Of a stretch of 64,000 nucleotides of DNA, positions 1-10,233 are shown piece by piece (the stretch's first letter is position 1; each line of letters begins with the position of its first letter). The DNA lies in NCBI GenBank assembly GCA_018398815.1, contig CM031615.1:47247121-47311120 (forward strand). Reading direction: 5' to 3'. Source of the stretch: Conus ventricosus (taxonomy: Eukaryota; Mollusca; Gastropoda; Neogastropoda; Conidae). The translations under genes were made by a program, and so were the position numbers. The notes under the pieces are model-generated. The model saw only the letters and a list, made by a program, of their open reading frames with translations. It did not search any database and was not told the DNA's origin.

Positions 1-1070
1 AAATAGATATAATGTCACATCATGAGAAATGCGAAGTCAATAGTGATGAACAAACATTAGGTGTTTCTGATGCATCATTTAATGAAGCGATTTCCAGACA
101 AGAGGTCCTTGCCAGTATTGGTCATCTCAAGTCTGGGAAAAGCGCAGGCCCTGACAAAATCATAGGTGAAATTTTGAAACATGCAAATGTTGTTGTTATC
201 GATTTTCTGGTTGTCTTTTTCAACAAATTGTTTGATCATGGAATTTTCCCTAAACAATGGTCACGATCCATTATCGTACCAATATATAAGAAAGGAGACG
301 TTAATCAGCCAGATAATTATCGTGGCATAGCCTTAACAAGTGTTGTAAGTAAAGTTTATACACACATTTTAACGAAAAGGCTATCCATATGGGCAAAAGA
401 AGAAGAAAAAATTCTTGAAGAGCAGGCAGGTTTCCGAGCAGGGTATAGTACAATTGACCATATTTTCACCCTCTATGCTATTATACAGAAGTCTTTACAA
501 AAGAACTCTAAACTGTACGTTGCATTTATCGATTTCAAAAAAGCGTTTGACTCTGTGAACAGGAATTCACTGTGGGCAGTTTTGAGGAGGAATGGTGTGA
601 ATGGCAAAATGTATAGGGCCTTAAGAAGTATTTATGATTCTGTGTTGGCTTGTGTTCGTGACAAATGTTGTTATTCTGATTATTTCAATTGTCCTAGGGG
701 AGTGAGACAAGGTTGCCTACTGAGCCCCATATTGTTTTCCTTTTTCATTAATGAATTAGCTGTAGAATTGTCTGTGACTGGAAAGCATGGAATACAATTG
801 ATTCCTGGGGCAGCCGAAATCTTTCTTCTCTTGTTTGCAGACGATGTCATACTGTTGTCGAATACAATAATAGGTCTTCAGAACCAGCTTGACAGCTTAA
901 AAAGAGAAGCAGATAGATTACATCTGAGTATTAATCTTAAAAAGACAAACGTAATGGTGTTTAGAAAGGGAGGTCATTTGGCTGCCAGGGAGAGATGGTT
1001 CTATGGAGGTAAAGAAGTGATGGTTACAAATTCTTACAAATATTTGGGAATGGTTTTTACCACAAATTAA
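1..1070 (+). pseudogene. LINE reverse transcriptase, 5' portion (non-LTR retrotransposon, enters from left edge)
   Basis: The reading frame is open from the first bases of the window, so the element continues to the left. It encodes the fingers and palm of a non-LTR reverse transcriptase. Visible landmarks are a KSAGPDKI fingers motif near residue 43 (counting from the ATG at 12), the AFDSVN motif holding the first catalytic aspartate, the GVRQGCLLSP motif, and the FADD catalytic box at 834-845. The frame stops at 1068-1070, and homology continues in other frames over the next 75 bases, so this copy is inactive as assembled. The clade is not certain (Jockey/RTE/CR1-like range). The endonuclease domain expected upstream is outside the window. 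Confidence 0.9.
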
Positions 1071-1145
1071 GTATTGGTAGCAGTTTATTAGACGTCTGTA
1101 GAAAGGGAAGAAGGGGGTAATGGACATATTGAGATCCATGAAAAA
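1071..1145 (+). pseudogene. Frame-disrupted linker of the LINE
   Basis: The frame needed to keep RT-thumb similarity changes near 1067, again in the G run near 1113-1117, and again at the A run 1141-1145. All three lie in or next to homopolymers, which fits either decay or uncorrected sequencing slips. The frame after the third change is the same as the first. Confidence 0.7.
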
Positions 1146-2045
1146 TTGAACACTGGGGATGTAGATCTGTTTTGGAAACTATTTGACACACAAATAGAGC
1201 CCATATTAACCTACGCAGCTGAAGTGTGGGGACTGGAAGAAGATAGGAAAAAAGTTGAAAAGGTGCATACCTTTGCAATAAAAAGACTTTTAGGTCTTCC
1301 CCTCCACACTTCTAATACTTTAGTTTATGGCGAAACCGGAAGATATCCCCTCTGTATTCGAATGTCTGTAAAGTGTATTAAATATTGGCTAAAACTTACT
1401 AACCTACCACTGTCGAGAATTTGCAGACAGTCATATGAAATGCTTGTTATACAACATGAATCTGGTCACTTAAATTGGGCGTCAAATGTTAAGAGAATTT
1501 TATGTGAGAATGGATTTGGTATTGTATGGCTAAGCCAAGGTGCAGGTTGTGAGTATGGTTTTATTAGTGAATTCAAAGATAGACTTATCTCCTGCTATAA
1601 ACAGCATTGGCATTCAGAATTGGAAGCTAATGATAAATATAGGTGGTTTCATTCTTTCAAAAATGTTTTTCAAGCTGAAAAATATTTATCATTTGTATTG
1701 GATAAATGGCATAGGGTTAGTCTTATCAGATTCAGACTAAGAGTTAGCGGCCTAAAAAATGTCAAACATTGGTTTCAAACTGAAGAAGATAAAAACAACG
1801 TTTGCCCGTCGTGTGGAAATGGAACAGAGGATGAAATTCATTTACTGTTCAATTGCTCTGCTTATAATGAAAAGCGCAAAAGCTGTAATATTCTAAATTC
1901 CTTTACAGGAAATCCTGATCAGAGATCGGTAACATATATTCTTTCAAATAACAATGAAAATGTAACGATATCCCTGGCTAGATTTTTAGCAGAAGCAATG
2001 AAGATTAGGAAAGTGTTAATTGAACAAAGTCAACAAATTACATGA
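1146..2045 (+). pseudogene. LINE C-terminal region with Cys/His finger
   Basis: This is an open frame of 299 codons continuing the same element. It opens with the thumb segment common to LINE polymerases (ILTYAAEVWG) and ends with a cysteine/histidine cluster at about 1804-1857 (CPSCGNG, then H and C in HLLFNC), a zinc-finger-like motif typical of LINE C-termini. No RNase H domain is visible. The first codon listed is not a true start; the segment would be translated as part of a single polymerase ORF. Confidence 0.85.
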
Positions 2046-2129
2046 TCCACCATCTGTATACCCGCGTTCGCGCAAGCATCTCTCTGTTTCTGTCTATGTC
2101 TCTGTCTCTCTCTCTTTCTCTCGCACTCT

Positions 2130-2176
<47 letters not shown>

Positions 2177-2417
2177 CTCTCTTTATCTCTGCGTGCGCGC
2201 GTGTGTGTGAGTGCGCGCGCGCGAGCGCGTGCGTGTGCATGCACCTGCATGTGCGTGCATATTTTCTTTCATGCGTGTGTGTGTATAGTCTTTTGATAAA
2301 GATATGAGATCATTTATGACAAAACATTTACTTATATATTATGATTGTCCCCCCTTGTCTGAAAGGGCTGTACAGCTATTGGACAATAAAAAAGTGTCAG
2401 TGTCAGTGTCAGTGTCT
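2046..2417 (+). repeat. 3' UTR of the LINE with microsatellites and (GTGTCA)n tail
   Basis: After the stop there is a TC-rich run (about 2096-2185), then a GT/GC alternating run (about 2190-2290), then a short unique 3' end finishing in ACAATAAAAAA and about four GTGTCA repeats (2394-2417). A simple-repeat tail right after an AATAAA-like end is the usual 3' terminus of a LINE. Confidence 0.75.
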
Positions 2418-3503
2418 CTCTCTCTCTCTCTGCCACGAACGGTGACTGAATCCATAATGCAAGTGCGTTCGTTGTGACGTTCACTTGCAGAATACTGTAC
2501 TACTTATCACATCGGTCATATCACCATTCCCCTCGTCTTTGCGATCATCAACTCACGTAGCGACATCAGTTACAGAACATCTGCTCTGGTCGCCAGTATT
2601 TTCGAGCTGTATTAGCACGAAGTTGGCGTCTTTGCTTGTTTGTTCTGATGGTCTTCAAGAACTGATCCCTGTCAGTTTGGCCAAAGACATGCCCCTACTC
2701 CTGGTAAATGTAAAAGACAGTGCAAAGTCAGCAGCGACTTTATTTGCCAAGTCGGTCGACTGTATCCATTTCTTCGGCTGCACTGACAAAAAACAAATCT
2801 TGGAGGTTAAATACAGTGTGCTATTTGAGCAGCATGGAGTATGACGACATATCAGCGTCAAACGTCTACTGTGATTGTTGTTTTCCTAGGGAAATAAATC
2901 GTTTTGTCCGGTAGGGAACCAACACTGCCGGAATGACAGAGAAGTCAGTTATTGTTGCCTCTGTGCCCAAGGACGACAACTGTCACAGGGTTTTTTGTTT
3001 GTTTTTGCGGTGGATATTAACAGAGAGGCCCGGAGTTATTATGATCAGAGTGTTTGCCTGCGGTGCTGACGGTCGTTAATTGGAACTTTTACTAGGGCGG
3101 ATTTTTTTGGCCTGAAAATCTGTGACCTTCCAGCAGTCATGAAATGTATGGTATTTGATTCAGTTCAGTCAAGGTTAAGGAGAGGAATGCGCTCCGCTCT
3201 CCCTCACGCCGAACGTCAGAAATGTTTCCCTAAGTCAGTTAGGCTATAGAACTTTGGGCCACTTTAATCAGTGTTTTCCCTGAGGATCACAGCCGTTTTC
3301 TCTGATTTCCATGGGATAATAACTGTTTTTGCCTGCTCCCCTGACAGAAATCATTATCTCGAACAAAATGGTAATGACAGAAAAAATAGTTATTGCTGTT
3401 GTCCATCAAATGTGCATGCGCACTGGTATCATTTGTCTTACCATGTCGGAAGCTGGAAAAGCGAGTCGGGGAAACTCATTTTTAGAAAAACAAACTGAAA
3501 ACA
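2418..3503. other. Unassigned DNA
   Basis: No recognisable gene. A 119-codon frame at 2485-2844 has no family resemblance I can identify and is not listed as a gene. Confidence 0.5.
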
Positions 3504-3661
3504 AGATTTACTGTTCCGCCGAACGAAAGAGGGAGATAAGTTGACTGTTCGTTCTTCGTTTTCATTGTTTTGAATGTGGTTTGTCTCGCTTGAAGAAAAC
3601 CAAAAAGGCCGAAACGCGTCGTGTTTTGTCTGTCTCTTTTGTTCGGCGGAACAGTAAGTCT
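3504..3661. repeat. 158-bp inverted-repeat structure with GAAAC-containing centre
   Basis: The arms at 3504-3533 and 3632-3661 are inverted copies, with a perfect 17-bp core (3508-3524 against 3641-3657). Between them lies CTTGAAGA, a short hairpin and CCGAAACGCGTC. That order resembles a decayed hammerhead (CUGAUGA, helix II, GAAAC) of the kind carried by Penelope-like elements, but the first core box does not match, so no active ribozyme is claimed. Confidence 0.5.
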
Positions 3662-4105
3662 TCTTTAAGTTTGTTTCAATTTCCGCCTGCAGTCACTTCA
3701 GTTTGAAACTAACCGTCAGAGGGAACAGTTGTGAACATCACAGTTCACAAGATTTTTTTTCCTGCTGGATAATACTAAATATTTCTTCAAGAAAACCAGG
3801 GATTTAACAATAACACACACACACTGTCATTGCTGTTTCACTAGGAAAACGGCTATTATTGCCTTATGATGCTACAATGTTTTCCCTTGTGCCTGACGGA
3901 AACTGTATTGTTCATGACTTAGTCATGTGGTATGATGATCACATCTTATAAATGACTGATTTTGCCCTCCATTATGTGGCAGAGCATTGAGGCGCATTTA
4001 GTTCTTTATCGTACTAACACTTAAGTGAAACATTGATCAAGCCTAAGTAGTGCAGACGTCTTTCACTGCTCAGGCTAAGTTTATATATACATATATATAT
4101 ATATA
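3662..4105. other. Unassigned DNA
   Basis: A/T-rich sequence with no identifiable gene; ends in a short (TA)n run at about 4085-4105. Confidence 0.4.
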
Positions 4106-4890
4106 GAATGCTGAACAATTAAGTAGTGGGGGGAAAACAAGTGCAGGTTAACAATTCTTCAGTCGTTATAGTAATGACTTGGCAAAGATTTGAACTTTAA
4201 AAAAAAAACAAGGTGGAATATATTATAAATATTAGAAGTCCTTCACTAGCTGCATGAGGGAATCATCGTAATCCCTCCTGAAAGCACATTTATTTGTATT
4301 GCCTGCTCCTAGGCCTTTCGTCCGCTGGATCGGACTCATCAGGGAGACACGGCTGATTGTGTCAGTGCTCTTGGTGTCAAATAGAGACACACCACAGTCC
4401 ATAATTCTGTGGTGTTCTCACCACCAAGGGTTCAAAAAAGAATCCAACAGCACCCTCAAAGCAGCCAGCGAAGGGAAGTAAATGGAGCAAAACACAAGTG
4501 TGGAGATGAAAAAAGTTGCTGAAAAACTAAAAGCATATTCAAACAATATAAAATATAGGGACAATCTTTGAGCCTACGCTTGAGGATCCATTCAAGGATG
4601 CAAGGGAGATAAAAAGATATGGAACAGTCTGAGTGGTCAGCTCTGCTGTTCAATAACCCAAGCATTGTGAGTGGCTAAGAATTGTACAAAACAACCTTTA
4701 CTTGGATCTCCAAAGAGATGGAATCTCCCACTGATTGACCAAACAATAGAATGCTGAACAATTAAGTAGTGGGGAAAACAAGTGCAGGTTAACAATTCTT
4801 CAGTCGTTATAGTAATGACTTCGCAAAGATTTGAACTTTAAAAAAAAGAAAAAAAAAGAAAAGAAATTCAAGGTGGAATATATTATAAAT
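4106..4890 (-). mobile_element. Hammerhead-bearing retroelement repeat, copy 1 (partial tandem dimer)
   Basis: A segment of about 125-145 bp occurs twice in the same orientation (from 4106 and from 4746), giving a 640-bp period. The interval between contains a hammerhead ribozyme on the minus strand at 4301-4353. Read on the minus strand, most of the interval aligns with the plus-strand repeat at 10005-10932, so both belong to one dispersed family. There is no reverse transcriptase or endonuclease frame. The architecture (head-to-tail partial dimer, one ribozyme per unit) matches Penelope-like pLTRs or non-autonomous retrozymes; which of the two cannot be decided here. Both outer flanks are A/T microsatellite. 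Confidence 0.7.
4301..4353 (-). ncRNA. Hammerhead ribozyme, type I, copy 1
   Basis: On the minus strand the parts appear in order: helix I outer strand GCC (4353-4351), internal-loop bases, inner strand CTCC (4346-4343), core CTGATGA (4342-4336), helix II GTCCG (4335-4331), a six-base loop, CGGAC (4324-4320), core GAAA (4319-4316), then GGCC and T forming a palindromic helix III with no loop (4315-4311), cleavage base A at 4310, and helix I returning strands GGAG (4309-4306) and GGC (4303-4301). Helix II is perfect. The loopless helix III (AGGCCT palindrome) implies pairing between two copies, as in dimeric hammerheads of animal retroelements. Cleavage after UA is permitted but less common than after UC. 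Confidence 0.8.
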
Positions 4891-4904
4891 ATAAATATAT
4901 ATAT

Positions 4905-4905
<1 letters not shown>

Positions 4906-4936
<31 letters not shown>
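4906..4936. repeat. (GT)n microsatellite
   Basis: About 15 uninterrupted GT units. Confidence 0.95.
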
Positions 4937-4937
<1 letters not shown>

Positions 4938-7900
4938 AATGAAGACGCGTAATCTTCATTTGTAAAGGATATACAAATGAAGGGAAGTCTGCGACTTCGT
5001 GAAATGTACATGTGCACATTGTCTACTTTGTTTTCCACTTTGAAGTGTCGACGTGATTCCTCACCCACTAATATGTTAACATACCCTTCATGAGGGGTCT
5101 GGATATCATGTGAATAAACTCTCTCGACTCTCTTTTTAAAGCTTACCAGCTTGATATCATGCCTATCACCGTGGTTCCTGTATTACCGGCCTTATAACTG
5201 AAACTGACACGCTTTTTTTTTCTTTTTACCAAGTTCAGTCCCTTTATTTTGTTCTTTTTATTTTCTTTCAAACTTACTTTTATTCATTTACTACTTTTGT
5301 CTCATTTATTTATCTATCATTTACTTTTTCTTGTGTTATTTATTTATTTACTATCATTTTATTTATCTGTCTATCTCTCTAATTATTTTGATTAATTTTC
5401 AGCAGGAATGCAAGATTTCGTCCATTGTTTTTTCCCCGTTTTCTGTCAAAATCTACGTGTTAATGCAGTAGATCACATACTGAAAATATTGTTCCATAAC
5501 TGCGTGTAAGTCGTCACTCGCACGCTGATGATGCTAGTTATAGAGAACACATCAATGCTCTGTGCGAAATATTTTTAGCAACATTAATGTTGTCACCGAG
5601 AAACTCTCGAAGCCTTGAACGAGATTTGAAAGGAATTAGATGACATATAAAAATACTCCCATAGACATACTGTGAACAGACAGCAAGAACAGTTATCTTG
5701 CAAATGTCTTCAGTCGTAGTAAAGCACGAGTGGACCATTTGGGAGACCTCACGGACAGATATATACTTTCCTAAATCTGTTCTATCTGAACACACACATA
5801 CACACACACAAACACATCAATTCTCCCATGGGTTTTTGATTAATCAAATCGTAACAATACCCACATCTGCGAAAACTATGCATTCTTGGTAATCAAGGTC
5901 ACTAAGGAAGTCATTTAAGGAAAGTAATAGAACACCGGACTTCAAAATATCCGCAAGAAGAAAAGGATACACCCGAAGGTGCGGGTAGAACCAGGTGTGG
6001 GTAGGACCCAGAGAAGTACTGTCCTCAATTGCCAAACAAACCAACAGGGAGCAATCCTGCACCACCCTTGGATGCCTGCGCTGTGTTCACATAGGGTGCA
6101 GGCACGCACAGGGCATTCCCTAAACATGTGGAATGAACATTATTGCTCCCTGGCAGATGTCGTTGTGTAATGCCCACTGGATGTGACACGACAGAACCTC
6201 CTCGTGAGCGTTCCCATGGATGCACCAGCCCACATTTCAGGACTGTATAGCCCATCGGCAAAAAACGCCACCTCCAAGCAACTGCCATATGCATCCCGTA
6301 GCCTGTCATTTAATTTAAGGGAAGTAATAAAACATCGGCCTTCAAAATAACCGCTAAAAAGGAATGCACTATAACCTTTGAAAATACAAAATGTCTCCGA
6401 CCCATCTCACGAACTGACAATGGTTTCAGAATAATTAACTCAGATGTGCATGAAGCAAGGTTACTAGTATCTTACACACGTTTTCTGTCGGGGCAGAGCC
6501 TACAGCAGCAGCTATGGTTGTCTCGGTATATCCCACCACCCGCCCCCTTCCTTTTTTTTTTTTTTTATAATATAAATTTCACACCTTTACAACGACCAAA
6601 CAGTAGTGACGCTTCTGCGTGGGCTGGGTGCGGGATGTAAATGGAAGTCAACAGTATTAGCAAATGAAGTCGGGTTTGTTTTTGTTACATGTGTTCCTCT
6701 TTAGGTAATGAAGTCTCTCAAATGATGTTTTTCTCCTTCAGTCTTGTTGACGTGAAAGGTATTGCGGTATAACCATCACAATAACATCCGCCAGAACGAA
6801 GAATAGGCCTACACGATATGAGCAGGATCTGTCAAATCGAAAACAAACATGTCACGTGTTACTGCCTCTTTTTCAAGAATCAGCCGTGAACAACGAAGTG
6901 ACGTTTCTACCAACACGGTTAAGCCCCAGAACACACTTGATGAACTGTGGAAAATCCGCGACCAAAGACTGAGTGACCGCATACCATCTGTTCTGTTCTC
7001 AGAATCGAGGTGTCTGATGTGTCGCTTTCCGATGAACTTCCTCCTGAACAATGCTGCCATGTAATGACTACTGTCAACGGTTCACAAGAAACCTAATCCC
7101 CTTCGGAAGCCGCAATGCACCCATGGAACCCGTCTACGTCGGGCTTCAAGGTTTTATTGGTTGTGTAAAGACACGGTTCTTTTCAAACCGACTCAATGTA
7201 TCTTTCGCAAGAAAGAAACCTGACTAGGTAGGAAACAGGTCAAACCGAAAAAGGGGCTGGACAATAAAAGGCTGGGTTATGTTCATATCTGACGGCATCA
7301 CAAGAAGTTGTATGCATAGCCAGAGAGAAAGGAGAGGAGGAAGGGGAAAGAGCCCTTCTCAGTGCGTAGGTGGGTCAGCCACGAAATCAAGAGAAAAAGG
7401 ATGGTACAACGATGACAGTGTGCAATCTATGCTAGACTGACTAGAAGGCAGTAGATCTACAGGTGTTTTTTTTTTTTAAAGCACGTTTAACATTATATTG
7501 ATTTGTAGGCTAGGCAGTGGAGTTTCTGAAAAGTAGGCGTAGCATCATGCGTATTTTCCTTGAACACGTAACACATGAGTTTGGGGAGAGAGAGAGAGAG
7601 AGAGAGAGAGAGGGGATGAATGAAGAGACGTGGACTGTCAACTGAGATCAGTTTTCATGTAGAGAATAGCTGGTGTATTGAGCAAAAAATAATAATTGTA
7701 GGATTCCGATGCTAGCACCCTCCTATAGAATTCCTTTCGCGTACTCTGGATTATAAATAGAACAATTTCTGGAAACAGATGAGTAGTGAACCGGATGTAA
7801 AAATTAAAGAGTTTTGTGTGTGTCGCATTGGGAACTATCTCTTCTCGTTTGTTTAGCAGGTACAGTGAAGCAGACTATCCCAGTGTTTCACATAGTTTAA

Positions 7901-8035
7901 ATGTTGATATGTTTATGTGTTGTGATAGTTTTGGTTCATTGGCGAATTTGTGTTCTTTTGTCTTGGGTTTTCAGCGTGTTCGTTTCTTTCGCGCTTGATG
8001 TGATCACGGACGTGAAATTATTCATACCCTTGAAT
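4937..8035. other. Unassigned DNA upstream of the HDHD5-like gene
   Basis: No gene recognised on either strand. It contains a T-rich stretch (about 5210-5400), an imperfect 60-bp direct repeat (5911-5970 and 6306-6367) flanking 335 bp, a poly-T run near 6548-6567 and a (GA)n microsatellite at 7586-7612. Frames of 60-95 codons here overlap on both strands and show no family motifs. Confidence 0.4.
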
Positions 8036-8128
8036 CTGATTGGTTATTGGGTAACACTCCCACAAAAGGTGTCTGTCGAACGAATGTCAAGGATATGCTT
8101 TCTGCTCTTTAGCCAACAGCTGACAAAG
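8036..8128 (+). promoter_or_regulatory. Candidate TATA-less promoter/5' UTR with paired inverted CCAAT boxes
   Basis: Two ATTGG motifs (reverse CCAAT, the NF-Y site) lie at 8039-8043 and 8046-8050, about 80-90 bases before the proposed start codon. No TATA box is seen. The start codon at 8129 has A at -3 and G at +4, a strong initiation context. Paired CCAAT boxes are common in housekeeping promoters; the transcription start itself cannot be placed. Confidence 0.35.
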
Positions 8129-8239
8129 ATGGCGAGTGGAAGAGCCCTCGCTGGTTGCCAAAATCGTCTTTGGCAAGTTCGTCCCTTCACAAAAGTCCCC
8201 AGTCCAACGCTTCCACTTTCTCGGAGTTTTCATGCGAAG
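8129..8239 (+). CDS. HDHD5: HDHD5-like exon 1: mitochondrial targeting peptide
   Basis: Thirty-seven codons from an ATG in strong context to a donor AAG|GTTTGT at 8240, phase 0, which matches the phase 0 acceptor of exon 2. The peptide is rich in Arg, Ser and Ala with no acidic residue, and ends in SRSFHAK, like a mitochondrial presequence and its processing site. Human HDHD5 likewise starts with a basic presequence just before the FGFLFDIDG segment. There is no sequence similarity to prove the join across the 16-kb intron; an mRNA read would settle it. The same donor hexamer is used by exon 6. Confidence 0.6.
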
Positions 8240-8343
8240 GTTTGTTTGAAAATCTGTTGACTTACTTGCTTATGATCCACTTAGATTTTGCTTTGATTGT
8301 GTCCATCTGTCTAGTTGTCGCCCTTCGTTTTATTTGGCTGTCT

Positions 8344-9572
8344 GCTCTTCTTCTTCTTCCTAAAATACTGGTTCACTCAAAAACGAGTAGGTCACCAGCG
8401 CGCATGTTAAAAAGTAAAATAAAATAACATAAAATAGTGCGACTCAGACTGTTGGCCCCTGGAGCAAATTTGGCAACAAGGGGTCGCACTCGATATTCAA
8501 GAAGTTAAAAGCAATGGCCAAATTCAGGCCCAGTTAACAGTAAAATATTAGGGGAAGTAAAAAATAGAAAAACATCAATATGCAGATCTCAAAACTGTTG
8601 TATCAATTTTTTTTTAAAAGAGATTGCATTTGTGGCAATCTTGATGGCACCCGGCAGTGAGTTCCACAGCCGTACAGAACTGGGATAAAAAGAATGCAAG
8701 TGGCTGTCAATATTTGATGCAGGTATGGTATAACACTGACCGCCACTCCTGGTGCTACTTTTATTCAATACTAGTTGTTCCATTGGAATATCAATTACTT
8801 TAGCTCTGCCTTTGAAAAAGGTGTTAAGTTTAATAAAAGCTCTTCTCTCTTCTAAGGGTTTCCATTCTAATTTCCTCATGTTCTTCCTAGTATTCCCCTT
8901 TTCTCTGATGTGGTTCCCTGTTACGAACCGTGCTGCTCTCTTCTGAATCTTTTCAAGGTTATCAATGTCCTTTAGATGGTAAGGATCCCAAACTGAGCAA
9001 CCATATTCCAGTACTGGTCTAACCAGTGTTTTGTAGCAGTCGTCTTTAACCTTTTGGGGGCAGTCATTGATATTCCTGTGTAAGAAAGCTAAGATGTTAT
9101 TTGCTTTCTTACATACTAAATTGTAATGTTCTTTCCATTTGAGACGACTATCTATAATCACGCCTAAATATTTTGCAGCATTAGTTTCTTTAAGAATAGT
9201 ATTATGGATAGAATAATCTGATCTAATTAGTGAGCGTTTGTTACATATGCGCAACACTTGGCACTTTTGAGGATGAAATTCCATTTTCCAAGTTCTTTCC
9301 CACTCTTGTAAAGCGTTTAGATCTTCTTGTAGAATGCGTGTATCATTCTTGCTTCTGATTGTTCTATATACTAAACTGTCATCTGCAAAAAGCCTTATAG
9401 TAGTTCCAGGAGAGAGATTTCTACTTATGTCATTTATATAAATTAAGAAAAACAAGGGCCCCAGAACAGTTCCCTGTGGTACACCTGACAAGACTGGTTT
9501 ACAATGGGATGACGACCCTTCCACAACAACTTTCTGCGTTCTCCCAACGAGGAATGATCTAGCCCATTTTGA
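8344..9572 (-). pseudogene. CR1/L2-like LINE copy A (5' truncated)
   Basis: On the minus strand an open frame of 329 codons (9578-8589) gives the reverse transcriptase from GVPQGTVLGPLFFLIYIND through the FADD box (9378-9389) to the thumb (PVLEYGCSVWDPYH) and the usual C-terminal end. These motifs are typical of the CR1/L2 group. The 3' UTR follows to a (GAA)n tail near 8344-8356. The 5' end is cut at about 9572, where similarity to copy B at 21061 stops abruptly. The frame is intact, so this looks like a fairly recent dead-on-arrival insertion in HDHD5 intron 1. Confidence 0.9.
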
Positions 9573-9734
9573 CATCAAGCGTACCGTTAGACGTTATGCA
9601 ATCTTTTAAAGATGAGTGTTTCAGGGTCACTTTCACAGTCTTAGGGTTCACTTGAATGAATCGATTTGGGATGGGGTCGGCAGGATGGTTATTTCTTAAG
9701 TCGCAGATGTAATTGTCATTTCTGTTTTAACTTT
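9573..9734. other. Unassigned intron sequence
   Basis: Nothing recognised between the LINE and the palindrome. Confidence 0.4.
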
Positions 9735-10233
9735 GTTAAAATTGGAAATGAAATGAGGTAGGGAACAGTAAACGATAAACAGTAAACAAGTGGGGTATGT
9801 TTTGCTCCCATAAGGAAACCTAACACAGAGTAACTTTTATTCAAGACTGGCACAGCCTTTTAAACTTGAATAAAGTCAGACAAATACATAGACGAACAAT
9901 CTAATAGTGGGGGAAAAAACAAGCGCAGGCCAACAACTGAACTGTCTGGCAAAGATTTGGACTCTCCCCTCCTCTCCCCTCCCCTCCCCTCTCCCCTCCC
10001 CTCAAGTCCAAATCTTTGCCAGACAGTTCAGTTGTTGGCCTGCGCTTGTTTTTTCCCCCACTATTAGATTGTTCGTCTATGTATTTGTCTGACTTTATTC
10101 AAGTTTAAAAGGCTGTGCCAGTCTTGAATAAAAGTTACTCTGTGTTAGGGTTCCTTATGGGAGCAAAACATACCCCACTTGTTTACTGTTTATCGTTTAC
10201 TGTTCCCTACCTCATTTCATTTCCGATTTTGCT
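9735..10233. repeat. Near-perfect palindrome, arms about 229 bp
   Basis: The arms 9735-9963 and 10005-10233 are inverted copies with very few differences, separated by a 41-bp CCCCT-rich spacer. The right arm is the start of the hammerhead-bearing repeat; the left arm is a partial inverted copy of the same unit. Inverted, truncated neighbours are characteristic of Penelope-like insertions. Confidence 0.85.

Noticed and set aside
2485..2844. A 119-codon protein gene
   Set aside because: No motif, no start context and no splice structure; composition is not distinctive and the opposite strand is also partly open.
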